The position numbers were made by a program, and so were the translations under genes. Under the pieces are notes generated by a model that worked only from the letters and a program-made list of their open reading frames with translations, was not told the DNA's origin and did no database searches. A DNA stretch of 64,000 nt from Streptomyces jeddahensis (GTDB taxonomy: Bacteria > Actinomycetota > Actinomycetes > Streptomycetales > Streptomycetaceae): positions 62,001 to 126,000 of the forward strand of contig NZ_LOHS01000061.1 in assembly GCF_001642995.1 (NCBI RefSeq), given 5' to 3'. This document shows positions 34,522-43,060 of the stretch, one piece after another (the first letter of the stretch is position 1; every line of letters starts with the position of its first letter).

Positions 34522-35097
34522 TCAGAGATCGAGGACGTGCGGCAGGCCCAGTCGGTAGCGGATCCGGTCGGCGGCCTTGAGCTCGGCGAATCCGGGTGGT
34601 TCGGCGCCGCCGAAGAGACGGACCTCGTCGGCGCCGTGGGCTCCCGCGGCCTCCAGTACGGCGCTGGCGGCGCGGCGGCCGGTCTCGTTGGCGCACTCCA
34701 TGGTCGTGAAGTCAACGTTGCTGTGGGCGCGTACGTGGTCGCCGGCGAGGAACAGGTTGGGGATGGCGGTGACGGCCTCGCAACGCAGTTCCCAAGAGGA
34801 GACGTCATTGAGGAAGTAGGTGTCGTCATTCTCGAGCCCGCCGCCGGCGCTCTGGGTGACGGCCGGGTCGAGGCTGCGCGCCTTACCGCCCCATTCCGCG
34901 CGCCGGTCGTACACGGTGACGTCGAAGCCGCGCTCGGCGAGCTCGTGGGCGGCGGTCAGACCGCCGATACCGCCGCCGAGTACGGCCACTCGCGTGCGGG
35001 CCCGCTGCGCCGCGGTCGCCCTCGCGGGCCGAACTCCGAGCACCCCGGCTGCCGCCAGCGATCCACCCCAGCCCAGCACCTGCCTGCGTCCCGGCAT
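34522..35097 (-). pseudogene. FAD-dependent oxidoreductase with large internal in-frame deletion
   Basis: 191 codons from ATG 35097. A Tat-type signal (GRRQVLGWGGSLAAAGVLG) precedes a complete FAD-binding VAVLGGGIGGLTAAHELAER and ends the N-domain at WGGKARS. The next residues already belong to the far C-terminus (NDVSSWELRCEAV, AIPNLFLAGDHVR, TMECANETGRRAASA) of phytoene desaturase/HpnE-like oxidoreductases, normally 450-600 residues long. Most of the substrate domain is therefore missing though the frame is kept. The fold is unlikely to be active. It could still be translated as a short exported flavoprotein fragment. Confidence 0.75.
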
Positions 35098-35464
35098 CGC
35101 ATCCACCCCGCTCGACGGCACCATCGCCGGGACGCTAGGGAGGCACCCGCAAGATCGGAACGCCCGGCTTGCCATGTTCGCATCATCCGCACGTCGGTGA
35201 ACCGGCGGTCCCGGTGCGGCACTTGATCTCCACGACGCTCGCACGCACGGAAGACCTGTTCACGCGCCGGGCCCACCGCTGACCCTGGCCGACGCGGGAC
35301 ATCGTCGATGCTCGCAGGGGGTACCAGGCGGGGCCGTGGCGGGCCCGGCGGCGGCCCCAGCGTTTGACCGGGAGACATACCGTCGGCACACCACAACCGA
35401 GAGAGCTCCCATGTACGAGCACGCCAGTGCACCGTTGCCGCCCACGCTGCGGCAGGATGGAGCC
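35098..35464. other. Intergenic stretch between oxidoreductase remnant and monooxygenase gene
   Basis: 367 bp between divergent genes. No frame shows a domain and no strong repeat was seen. It presumably carries the promoter of the monooxygenase gene. Confidence 0.4.
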
Positions 35465-35794
35465 ATGAGCGTAGTCAAGATCAACGTACTGACCGTCCCG
35501 GCCGAACAGCGGGAAACCCTGGAGAAGCGCTTCGCCTCCCGGGCACACGCCGTCGAGAACTCCGACGGATTCGAATGGTTCGAACTCCTCCGCCCGGCCG
35601 AAGGCACCGACAATTACCTCGTCTACACGCGGTGGCGCGATGAGGAGTCCTTCCAGGCCTGGCTTGAGGGACCGATGAAGGCAGCACATCAGGGCAGCGG
35701 CGCGGAGGGCGCAGAGCGCCCCAAGCCCGCGGCCACCGGCTCCACACTGTGGTCCTTCGAGGTCGTTCAGCAGGCTGCGCCGAAGAGCGCCTGA
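35465..35794 (+). CDS. ABM-domain (antibiotic biosynthesis monooxygenase-like) protein
   Basis: 109 residues from ATG 35465, behind GGAGCC. A dimeric ferredoxin-like fold is indicated by VVKINVLTVPAEQRETLEKR, DGFEWFELLRPAEG and YLVYTRWRDEESFQAWL. Related proteins include haem-degrading IsdG types and cofactor-free oxygenases. The conserved Asn/His/Trp of haem degraders cannot be assigned with certainty here. The Ala/Pro-rich tail is non-conserved. It stands alone. Confidence 0.8.
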   Translation: MSVVKINVLTVPAEQRETLEKRFASRAHAVENSDGFEWFELLRPAEGTDNYLVYTRWRDEESFQAWLEGPMKAAHQGSGAEGAERPKPAATGSTLWSFEVVQQAAPKSA

Positions 35795-35853
35795 ACCGTC
35801 CGCGTTCGGCGGTTCACCCGACGACGCCCGGCGTCACAATCGGACGCGACCCG

Positions 35854-36999
35854 TCAGCGACATCGGCGGGCGTTCAGCCGGGCGGCCTGGCGAGTCAGGT
35901 GGGTGCGCTCGGCGAGGTTGGGTGCCTCGTGGGCCGCCTCGGCGTACAGCCGGGCCGCCGTGTCCAGGTCGCCGTCGCGCTCGTGGAGGTAGGCCGCGAC
36001 CGCGGTGTGGCGGGGCAGGGAGGCGTCCAGCTCGGCGAGCGCGGCCAGACCGGCGCGCGGTCCGTCGGCCTCCCCGACGGCGACCGCGCGGTTGAGCCGG
36101 ACGACCGGGCTGTCGGTCAGGCGCGTGAGCTCGTCGTACCACTCGACGATCTGCACCCAGTCGGTCTCCTCGGCGGTGGGCGCGTCGGCGTGGAGTGCCG
36201 CGATGGCGGCCTGGGCCTGGAACTCGCCCAGCCGGTCGCGGGCGAGGGCCGCCTGCAGGATCTCGACGCCCTCGGCGATCAGCCCGGTGTCCCACCGGCC
36301 GCGGTCCTGCTCGGCGAGCGGCACCAGGCTGCCGTCGGGCGCGGTCCGGGCGGCGCGCCGGGCGTGGTGGAGCAGCATGAGGGCGAGCAGCCCGGCCACC
36401 TCGGGGTGGTCGATCGCGGCCGCGAGCTGCCGGGTGAGCCGGATGGCCTCGGCGGCGAGGTCGACGTCGCCGGAGTAGCCCTCGTTGAAGACCAGGTAGA
36501 GGACGCGCAGCACGGTGGCGACGTCGCCGGGCTGGTCGAAGCGCACGCCGGAGACGGTGCGCTTGGCCCGGCTGATGCGCTGCGCCATGGTCGCCTCGGG
36601 CACTAGGTAGGCCTGGGCGATCTGGCGGGTGGTCAGCCCGCCGACGGCGCGCAGCGTGAGCGCGACCGCAGACGAGGGCGTCAGCGACGGGTGGGCGCAC
36701 AGGAAGTAGAGCTGGAGCGTGTCGTCCACCGCGGGCGCGGGCCCATGCGCAGGCTCCTCGTCGACGAGATCCTCACGCCGGCGACGAGCGGCGTCCGACC
36801 GGGCCGCGTCGAGGAACTTGCGCCACGCCACGGTGACCAGCCAGCCCTTCGCATCCCGCGGCGGGTCGGCCGGCCAGACGCGGACCGCCTCGACCAGGGC
36901 GTCCTGTACGGCGTCCTCGGCCGCCGCGAAGTCGGCTCCGCGGCGGACGAGGATGGCGAGCACGCTCGGCGTGAGGCTCCTCAGCAGGGCCTCGTTCAT
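35854..36999 (-). CDS. ECF sigma factor with C-terminal TPR-like extension (ECF42 type)
   Basis: 381 residues from ATG 36999, overlapping the DGPF gene stop by one base (TGATG). Sigma region 2 (DFAAAEDAVQDALVEAVRVW) and region 4 (LTTRQIAQAYLVPEATMAQR, about 130-150) are followed by about 200 residues of helical repeats (EFQAQAAIAALHADAPTAEE, RLNRAVAVGEADGP, YLHERDGDLDTAARLYAEAA) usual for the ECF42 group. These factors have no anti-sigma; the extension takes that role, and genes for DGPF/YCII proteins are their regular neighbours and targets, as here. Confidence 0.92.
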   Translation of the reverse strand: MNEALLRSLTPSVLAILVRRGADFAAAEDAVQDALVEAVRVWPADPPRDAKGWLVTVAWRKFLDAARSDAARRRREDLVDEEPAHGPAPAVDDTLQLYFLCAHPSLTPSSAVALTLRAVGGLTTRQIAQAYLVPEATMAQRISRAKRTVSGVRFDQPGDVATVLRVLYLVFNEGYSGDVDLAAEAIRLTRQLAAAIDHPEVAGLLALMLLHHARRAARTAPDGSLVPLAEQDRGRWDTGLIAEGVEILQAALARDRLGEFQAQAAIAALHADAPTAEETDWVQIVEWYDELTRLTDSPVVRLNRAVAVGEADGPRAGLAALAELDASLPRHTAVAAYLHERDGDLDTAARLYAEAAHEAPNLAERTHLTRQAARLNARRCR

Positions 37000-37412
37000 C
37001 AATGGCACTCGGTGATGGTGGGCGTCGCGGTCAGGAACGGGCGCACCTCCAGCCACTCGTGGATCGGCTTCCCGCCCGCCCCGGGCGCCGCCGACAGCTC
37101 CCCGGCCAGCTCGACGGCGCGCTCGTAACTGTCGACGTCGATCACCATCCAGCCGGCAATGAGGTCCTTGGTCTCGGCGAACGGGCCGTCGGTGACCGGC
37201 GGGCGCCCCTCGCCGTCGTACCGGACCCACGCCCCCTCGGGGGCGAGCGCCTGACCGTCGACGAACTCGCCGGTCTTCTCGAGCCGGGCCGCGAAGTCGT
37301 TCATGTACTGCACGTGGGCCGAGATCTCCTCCGGCGTCCACTGGTCCATCGGCACGTCGTTGACCGCAGCCGGGGCGCCGCGGTAGTGCTTCAGCAGCAA
37401 GTACTTGGCCAT
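36999..37412 (-). CDS. DGPF/YCII-domain protein, partner of the ECF sigma factor
   Basis: 137 residues from ATG 37412, behind GAGGAGA. The motif VTDGPFAETKDLIAGWMVIDVDS (about 70-92) names the family. YCII-like proteins have a ferredoxin-like fold with a His/Asp pair; in ECF42 operons they are the most common target. It is translationally coupled to the sigma gene. Confidence 0.92.
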   Translation of the reverse strand: MAKYLLLKHYRGAPAAVNDVPMDQWTPEEISAHVQYMNDFAARLEKTGEFVDGQALAPEGAWVRYDGEGRPPVTDGPFAETKDLIAGWMVIDVDSYERAVELAGELSAAPGAGGKPIHEWLEVRPFLTATPTITECH

Positions 37413-37814
37413 CGTGTTTCTCCTCACTGGTGCGACCCATTGTGGTCGCGTTCACCCCGGGGACGGAGCCAGCCACAGGTTCTCGACATCGCCGTCCAAT
37501 TTTTTTCGGGCTCTCGTGGACCAGCCCGGGTGAGCGCCTCGCGGTGTCCGGGTCCACAGCGTGGCGTGAGGGCGAGAGCTTCGAAGATCGGCACCGACCA
37601 AACAACGCCCGCCCGCCCGCCCGCCCGCGCGCCCGGTTGGGATGATCAAGCTCTGACTCGTTCCTCTGCCCCTTCTCACAACCCTCTGAGAAATCTTAGA
37701 AAGCGCTGTCGCAGCTCTCGACAACCTCACCAGTTGCCCCGAACCTTGCGACAGCAACACCTTTCACACCCCCGGCCTTCAGGGTCCACCCCCCCACCCG
37801 CACCCGGAGATGGC
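37413..37814. other. Intergenic region upstream of the galactanase gene
   Basis: 402 bp between divergent genes. GAAAGCGCTGTC at 37699-37710 resembles half of the GAAAGCGCTTTC-type LacI operators before secreted glycosidase genes. A short GCCC tetranucleotide run lies near 37610-37630. No coding potential was seen. Confidence 0.35.
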
Positions 37815-39371
37815 ATGAGCGCATCACAGAAGCCCGCAGAGACGTCCTCGGAGCAGTCCGCAGGGCGCCCATCGGAGGACTCATCGGAGAAGTCGGCGGT
37901 CCGCCGCAGAGCCCTGCTGGCTGCTGCGGGCGGCGCGTTCCTCAGCGGCGCCCTGGGCACGGGCACCGCCCACGCCGACGCCACGATCGCCGTCAATCCC
38001 GGGACTACATACGGGAGTTGGGAGGGCTGGGGCACCTCGCTGGCCTGGTGGGCGAACGTGTTCGGCAACCGGGACGACTTCGCCGACCTCTTCTTCACCA
38101 CCAAGTCCGTCACGTACAACGGAAGAACGCTCCCGGGCCTGGGCCTGAACATCGCCCGCTACAACCTCGGCGCGTGCAGCTGGAACAGCGTCGACGGCGA
38201 GACCATGGCCGAGTCACCGAACATCCCGGCCTTCAAGCAGATCGAGGGCTACTGGCAGGACTGGCGCAACGAGGACCCGGCGTCCTCGGCCTGGGACTGG
38301 ACGGCGGACGCCACCCAGCGCGCCGCACTGACCAAGGCGGTGCAACGGGGCGCCACGGCCGAACTCTTCGCCAACTCGCCCATGTGGTGGATGTGCTACA
38401 ACCACAATCCGTCGGGCGCCTCCGACGGCGGCAACAACCTCCAGTCCTGGAACTACCGCCAGCACGCCTCCCACCTGGCCGCGGTGGCCCTGTACGCGAA
38501 GAACAACTGGGGCGTCGGCTTCGCGACCGTCGATCCCTTCAACGAGCCCGCCTCCACCTGGTGGACCGCCACCGGCACACAAGAAGGCTGTCACATGGAC
38601 CCCTCGGTCCAGGCGGCCGTCCTCCCGTACATGCGCAGCGAACTCGACAAGCGCGGCCTGACGGGCATCCGCATCTCCGCCTCCGACGAGACGAACTACG
38701 ACACGGCCCGCTCGACATGGGCCTCCTTCAACTCGTCCACGAAATCCCTGGTCAACCAGGTCAACGTGCATGGATACCAAGGGGCGGGCGGCCGACGCGA
38801 CCTCCTCTACACGGACGTGGTGACGACGTCCGGCAAGAAGCTCTGGAACTCCGAGACCGGCGACGGCGACGGCACCGGCTGGACCCTGGCCCGCAACCTC
38901 TGTTACGACTTCCGCTGGCTGCACCCGACCGCCTGGTGCTACTGGCAGGTGATGGACCCGACGACGGGCTGGGCGATGATCGCGTACGACCAGAGCACGC
39001 TCCAGCCGACGACAGTCCAGACCAAGTACTACGTCATGGCCCAGTTCAGCCGCCACATCCGCCCCGGCATGACGATCCTGGATACGGGGGTGAGTTACGC
39101 GGTGGCGGCGCTGGACCGGACGGCGAGACGCCTGGTGATCGTGGCGCTCAACACGTCGTCCTCGGCCCAGACCTTCACCTTCGACCTGTCCCGCTTCGGC
39201 ACGGTGACGGGCGGCACGGGCGGTCTCGTCCGCCGCTGGAACACCCTCACGTCCGGCAGCGGCGACCTCTATCGGGAGTACGCGGACACGTACCTGAACG
39301 GAAAGTCGGTGGCCGTGCCGTTCGCGGCGGGGGCGGTTCAGACGCTGCAGGTGGACGGGGTGGCGGTGTAG
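37815..39371 (+). CDS. Secreted GH30 endo-beta-1,6-galactanase-like glycosidase (Tat signal)
   Basis: 518 residues from ATG 37815, behind GGAGA. A long Ser/Glu-rich n-region precedes a Tat signal (VRRRALLAAAGGAFLSGALG, about 35-54) cleaved near AHADA. The TIM barrel has the acid/base Glu in TVDPFNEPASTWW and the nucleophile Glu in LWNSETGDGDG, with a C-terminal beta-sandwich. The sequence resembles endo-1,6-galactanases such as the Streptomyces avermitilis enzyme acting on arabinogalactan proteins. Folded export suits a cofactor-free enzyme secreted into soil. Its expression is probably separate from the intracellular glycan cluster. Confidence 0.87.
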   Translation: MSASQKPAETSSEQSAGRPSEDSSEKSAVRRRALLAAAGGAFLSGALGTGTAHADATIAVNPGTTYGSWEGWGTSLAWWANVFGNRDDFADLFFTTKSVTYNGRTLPGLGLNIARYNLGACSWNSVDGETMAESPNIPAFKQIEGYWQDWRNEDPASSAWDWTADATQRAALTKAVQRGATAELFANSPMWWMCYNHNPSGASDGGNNLQSWNYRQHASHLAAVALYAKNNWGVGFATVDPFNEPASTWWTATGTQEGCHMDPSVQAAVLPYMRSELDKRGLTGIRISASDETNYDTARSTWASFNSSTKSLVNQVNVHGYQGAGGRRDLLYTDVVTTSGKKLWNSETGDGDGTGWTLARNLCYDFRWLHPTAWCYWQVMDPTTGWAMIAYDQSTLQPTTVQTKYYVMAQFSRHIRPGMTILDTGVSYAVAALDRTARRLVIVALNTSSSAQTFTFDLSRFGTVTGGTGGLVRRWNTLTSGSGDLYREYADTYLNGKSVAVPFAAGAVQTLQVDGVAV

Positions 39372-39420
39372 GTTCTGCCCGGCGGACAACTGATTGAGCG
39401 GTGTGGTCCGGTGACCTTTC

Positions 39421-39470
39421 GCGTGTCACGTCGGCGCCCAGCGCTGGCGTGACACACCGGCGCTGGGCTC
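39421..39470. terminator. Bidirectional terminator region
   Basis: GCCCAGCGC (39436-39444) pairs with GCGCTGGGC (39460-39468); alternatively GTGTCACG (39423-39430) pairs with CGTGACAC (39448-39455). It lies between the convergent galactanase and MerR-type genes. Confidence 0.6.
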
Positions 39471-39474
39471 GGAC

Positions 39475-40152
39475 TCACCCCTGGTACAGGTCGATGTGGT
39501 TCCCGCCGGGGTCCTGCACCGTCGACGACCGTGGCTTCCACGGCCTGTCGACCGGTGCTTCGATCTCCAGGGCGCCGGCGGCGAGCGCACGCGCATGCGC
39601 GGCGTCGACGTCCCCGACGGCCAGGCCGAATTTGGCCGGCCCGCCGGGCCACGGGTGCGACTCGGGGTTGGCCACCGTCAAGAGGAAGAAGTCGTCGTCC
39701 GGGTAAGTGCCGAACTGGAACGAGGTGATTTCCTCGTGGTAGGCGGCGTCGAAAGCGTCGCGGTAGAACGCGACCGACGCAGGCAGGTCATCGGCCACGA
39801 TCGTGACCTGGCTGATACGGCGGCTCTTCACGGGTAGCCCCTTCTCCATGTAGCGATCGACGGTCTCGATGAGCTTCGTCAGCGAGTCGGCTCTGGCTTG
39901 CAGGCGTTCACGGTGCTCGGCGAGCACAGCGCCGACGCCGTGCTCGCGAACCGCGCGCATCGCATCGACGGGAACCTGGAGACGGCGCAACGTCGCGTAC
40001 AGACGCGCCTCGTCAACCTGGTCAGGCCGGTACCGTCGGTATCCGGTGTCGGGGTCGACGTAGGCCGGTTTCAGCAGCCCGACGTCGTCGTAATGCCGCA
40101 ATGCGGTGATCGACAGACCGGTGACCAGCGAAAAGCTCCCGATGCTCAGCAC
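39475..40152 (-). CDS. MerR-family regulator fused to a VOC (glyoxalase-like) domain
   Basis: 225 residues from GTG 40152. The N-terminal MerR helix-turn-helix and wing (SLVTGLSITALRHYDDVGLL, GYRRYRPDQVDEARLY) and a coiled-coil dimer helix (about 75-105) are followed by a VOC domain (about 110-225: ISQVTIVADDLPASVAFYRD, KFGLAVGDVDAAHARALAAG, VQDPGGNHIDLYQG). The VOC part probably binds a small aromatic or toxic ligand, making this a one-piece sensor and activator. Its promoter has the long spacer typical of MerR control, and the start codon coincides with the expected transcript start. Confidence 0.9.
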   Translation of the reverse strand: MLSIGSFSLVTGLSITALRHYDDVGLLKPAYVDPDTGYRRYRPDQVDEARLYATLRRLQVPVDAMRAVREHGVGAVLAEHRERLQARADSLTKLIETVDRYMEKGLPVKSRRISQVTIVADDLPASVAFYRDAFDAAYHEEITSFQFGTYPDDDFFLLTVANPESHPWPGGPAKFGLAVGDVDAAHARALAAGALEIEAPVDRPWKPRSSTVQDPGGNHIDLYQG

Positions 40153-40158
40153 GGGACC

Positions 40159-40190
40159 ATTCTGCGAGTCTCGGGTAGCCCGAGAGTCAA
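40159..40190 (-). promoter_or_regulatory. MerR-type promoter with 20-bp spacer and operator
   Basis: On the minus strand TTGACT (40190-40185) and CAGAAT (40164-40159) are 20 bp apart, longer than the 17-bp optimum, as in MerR-activated promoters. The spacer is filled by the inverted repeat TCTCGGG/CCCGAGA (40169-40185). The -10 lies seven bases before GTG 40152, so the mRNA is probably leaderless. Confidence 0.6.
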
Positions 40191-40422
40191 CAAGCAGCCG
40201 CTGCGGACGAAAAGTCCGGCCGACGACAGAGCCCCTCCTCGGAGCGGTGCTGACGGGGCGCTGATCCTCGAACGGTTCAGATGCTGTCGACCGGCTCCGC
40301 GCTGCAGCTGCGGATCACGCCCGGCACGCTGGGCGCGGAGCACAAGGCCGCGGTCCGGGTGGCGGGTTGAGGCTGCTTGCGCTCGACTGCACGTGCCGGG
40401 GGCGCGCCTCGTCCGCCACCTG

Positions 40423-41316
40423 TCATCGCGTCGTGATGCCGTCGGACAACTGCGCGTCCGCCGCTGCGAGTATCTCCGTCACGCGCAGCCCGAGAGGGGC
40501 GTTGCAGGGGTGCGGCCGGCCGGTGCGGGCCGATGCGAGGAGGGCGTCGGCGGCTCGCGTGAGAGCCTGGACGGCACCTTCGGAGGACGGAGGCAGGATG
40601 GTCGTGCCCGCCTTGCCGCGCAGCTCGACGACTGCTCCCGCAGCCGCGGGCGGGGCGGTGAGGCTGAGGGTCAGGGTGCTCGACGCCCCGCTGACGTGTG
40701 TGAGGACCAGGTGCACGGTGTCCTGCGGGCCGCGTGCGGCAGCCGCCACCTCTGCGACGTCGCCGAGCACCGGCAGCAGTACGGAGAGCGCGTGCGGGCC
40801 GACGTCCCACAGGGCCCCCTTCTCCCGGCGCCAGGACGACGCCGCGAACGGACTGTCACTGGTGAACACCGCACCCAGCCACTCGGCCCGTGCCGTGAAC
40901 CAGCCGTCCACGGCGGCCTGTTCGGCGATCCAATCGTCCGCAGCGGTCTGGAAACGGGTGGTGAAGAAGACGACCGAGGCGACGCCCGCCTGCCCGGCGG
41001 CCTCGACGACGGCCTGCCCCTCCTCGACGGTTGCGGCGAGCGGCTTGTCGAGCAGCAGATGGCAGTGCGCCCGTGCGGCGCGCACCGCGAGCTGCGCCTG
41101 CACGGAGGGAGGCAGGGCAATGGCGACCGCATCCACCTCGGCGAGCAGGGCGTCCACGTCCTCGTACGCGCGCGTACCGTGACGGTCGGCCAGATCCCTC
41201 GCCGCGTCCGGGCGCCTGCCCCACACACCCGCGAAGTCCAGTTCTCCGTGCCCGCTCAACGCGGGGGCATAGGCCATCTCGGCCCACGGTCCTGTACCGA
41301 GCAGTCCGATGCGCAT
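40423..41316 (-). CDS. Gfo/Idh/MocA-family oxidoreductase
   Basis: 297 residues from ATG 41316, behind AGAGAGGTG. The Rossmann fold IGLLGTGPWAEMAYAPALSG binds NAD(P), LLLDKPLAATVEEGQAVVEA contains the conserved EKP-like Lys-Pro (here DKP), and the C-terminal alpha/beta domain has WDVGPHALSVLLPVLGD with the family His. It would oxidise or reduce a sugar or inositol-type substrate. There is no operon partner. The substrate is unknown. Confidence 0.88.
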   Translation of the reverse strand: MRIGLLGTGPWAEMAYAPALSGHGELDFAGVWGRRPDAARDLADRHGTRAYEDVDALLAEVDAVAIALPPSVQAQLAVRAARAHCHLLLDKPLAATVEEGQAVVEAAGQAGVASVVFFTTRFQTAADDWIAEQAAVDGWFTARAEWLGAVFTSDSPFAASSWRREKGALWDVGPHALSVLLPVLGDVAEVAAAARGPQDTVHLVLTHVSGASSTLTLSLTAPPAAAGAVVELRGKAGTTILPPSSEGAVQALTRAADALLASARTGRPHPCNAPLGLRVTEILAAADAQLSDGITTR

Positions 41317-41400
41317 GCCGCACACCTCTCTTCGTCGTGAACCCCAGCTGCGACCGATGCCGGTCGCCCGACCGCCAGTGTGCAGTGACCGTTCCTCATC

Positions 41401-41480
41401 AGTGAGCAAGAGTGAGTCGTGGGCCCGAGCCTACGCAACTGGCGCATCCCGAACGGTTGTGGATGCACTGGTCGCCCAGT
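41401..41480 (-). other. Right-end remnant of a TnpB-type insertion element
   Basis: It aligns with the right end of the element at 15187-15265: both have TGAGC..GAGTGAGTC at the outer edge and the loop CGAACGGTTGT further in. The stem around the loop is GCATCC/GGATGC here (41444-41449, 41461-41466). No tnpB follows; a truncated TetR gene begins at 41481. Confidence 0.6.
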
Positions 41481-41951
41481 TTGACCGAGGCGGGCGTCGG
41501 GCCTGGGACGTTGTACCGGCACTTCCCCACCCGGGAGGCGCTCCTGGCGGCCGTGCTGCAGACGCGCTCCGAGGAGCTGGTGGCCCGCCGGGCGGACATC
41601 GCCCAGCTCAGTGACCCCTCTGAGGCGCTACGGCAGTGGCTGCGGGCGATGGAGGAGTACTTCAGCGCCTTCAGCGGACTGCCGGAACCGCTCATGACCG
41701 CGGCCAAGGCGCAAGAGCCGGACAACCCGCTCACGCTCCCCTGCGACACCCTCATCGCCACCACCGACGAGTATGTGCGGGCCGCGCAGCTCGCGGGGCA
41801 CGTGCGCCCGTCAGTGAAGGGCTACGACCTGTTCCTCGCGGCGATTGCCGTTGCCTGGATCAGCGGCACCGGCGCCACCGAGGAGGAGTCACTCGGCCGT
41901 CTCCGCATGCTCGTTGAGAGCGGATACCGCGAGCGGGACGACGAGGCGTAG
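41481..41951 (+). pseudogene. TetR-family regulator lacking most of its DNA-binding domain
   Basis: The frame begins in mid-helix-turn-helix, LTEAGVGPGTLYRHFPTREA, and continues with a normal TetR ligand-binding domain to GYRERDDEA. The usual 40-50 residues before GVGPGTLYRHFP are replaced by insertion-element sequence. An ATG at 41412 is in frame, so a 179-residue hybrid could be made, but it could not bind DNA normally. The gene may once have regulated the redox genes downstream, which carry palindromes of TetR-operator type. Confidence 0.75.
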
Positions 41952-42097
41952 TCCACCGGACCCTACGCCCCCTCGGGGTCGGTCGCCGGGACACCCAGTG
42001 ACCCGGCGGGAAATCCCGACGACAGCCGGCAGCCTCGCCAGCACGTTCATCGCATCTTGCCGCCCTCAAGGGTGGCGCACCTTTGAAGGGACAAATG

Positions 42098-42832
42098 ATG
42101 AGAATTGCTGTTATCGGTGCAGGGGCGATCGGGGGGAATCTGGCCCGCAAGCTCAGCGCGGCCGGTCACGACGTCGAGGTGGCGGTCGCCCGGGGCCCTG
42201 AGGCCGTCCCGGGCGACGTGCTCGAGTTCGGAGCCCGCGCGGCGACCCCTGCCGCTGCCGTCCAGGACAAGGACGTGATCATCCTGTCCATCCCCTTCGG
42301 GAAGGTCCCGGAACTGGCTGATCTGCTCGCCTCCGTACCCGGCGAGACGGTGGTCATCGACACCTCCAACTATTACCCCCACCTCAACAGGCACATCGAG
42401 GCCGTGGACGACGGACAGGTGGAAAGCCTTTGGGTCACCGAACTGCTGGGGCGGCCCGTGGTCACGGCATGGAACGCCGCCCTGGCCGGCACCCAGCAGA
42501 CCAAGGGCGTACCGGCGGGGACCCCGGGTCGCATCGCCATCCCGGTCGCAGCCGACTCCGATGAGGCACGGCGCGTGGCCATGCGCCTCGTGGACGACAC
42601 CGGCTTCGACCCCTTCGACGCCGGCGCGCTGGCCGACTCCTGGCGCCAGCAGCCGGGCACGCCCGCCTACTGCACCGAGTTGACCCTTGAGGACCTGGGG
42701 CCGGCCCTGGCCGCGTCCGACCGGGCCGAGGCCCCACGTACGCGTGACCGCCTGATGGAGCGCTTCGCCGCCCTCACGTCCACGCCCACCCTGGAGGAGG
42801 TCGTCGAAATCAACCGCTCCGCCCACCGCTAA
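42098..42832 (+). CDS. NADPH:F420 oxidoreductase-like NAD(P)-binding protein
   Basis: 244 residues from ATG 42098, behind GAAGGGA (ATG 42095 is also possible). It starts directly with the dinucleotide fold MRIAVIGAGAIGGNLARKLS and continues VIILSIPFGKVPELADLLAS and VVIDTSNYYPHLN, as in the NADP-dependent F420 reductase/prephenate-dehydrogenase-like group. Whether it uses F420 or another partner is not readable; streptomycetes have F420. It is followed after 228 bp by an SDR gene. Confidence 0.82.
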   Translation: MRIAVIGAGAIGGNLARKLSAAGHDVEVAVARGPEAVPGDVLEFGARAATPAAAVQDKDVIILSIPFGKVPELADLLASVPGETVVIDTSNYYPHLNRHIEAVDDGQVESLWVTELLGRPVVTAWNAALAGTQQTKGVPAGTPGRIAIPVAADSDEARRVAMRLVDDTGFDPFDAGALADSWRQQPGTPAYCTELTLEDLGPALAASDRAEAPRTRDRLMERFAALTSTPTLEEVVEINRSAHR

Positions 42833-42999
42833 CCCCCCGTCTCGACCGTTGACGCACCCGACGCCGCGCTCGTGCACGACACGAGGGTCGGATGTTGATC
42901 AGTGGCCTCTCCTGCATGCTCATCCTTCCCATGTCGCCGTTCCGGCAGATGCCGGGTGCGCAGCACTCCCTCTGCTCGCACCTATGTACTTGCGCCTGG

Positions 43000-43038
43000 A
43001 AACCGATCGGTTTACGTTTGATGAAACCGATCGGTTTC
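43000..43038. promoter_or_regulatory. Paired perfect palindromes before the SDR gene
   Basis: AAACCGATCGGTTT occurs at 43000-43013 and again at 43024-43037, where it extends to 16 bp with an outer G/C pair (43023-43038). They are 24 bp centre to centre and end 22 bp before the start codon. Such pairs are typical TetR-family operators. Confidence 0.75.
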
Positions 43039-43060
43039 TCAGTGAGTCCGGGAGTTCATG

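Noticed and set aside
40278..40370. Possible C-terminal gene fragment (TGSALQLRITPGTLGAEHKA)
   Set aside because: It looks protein-like but is too short to assign, with no start or recognisable domain.
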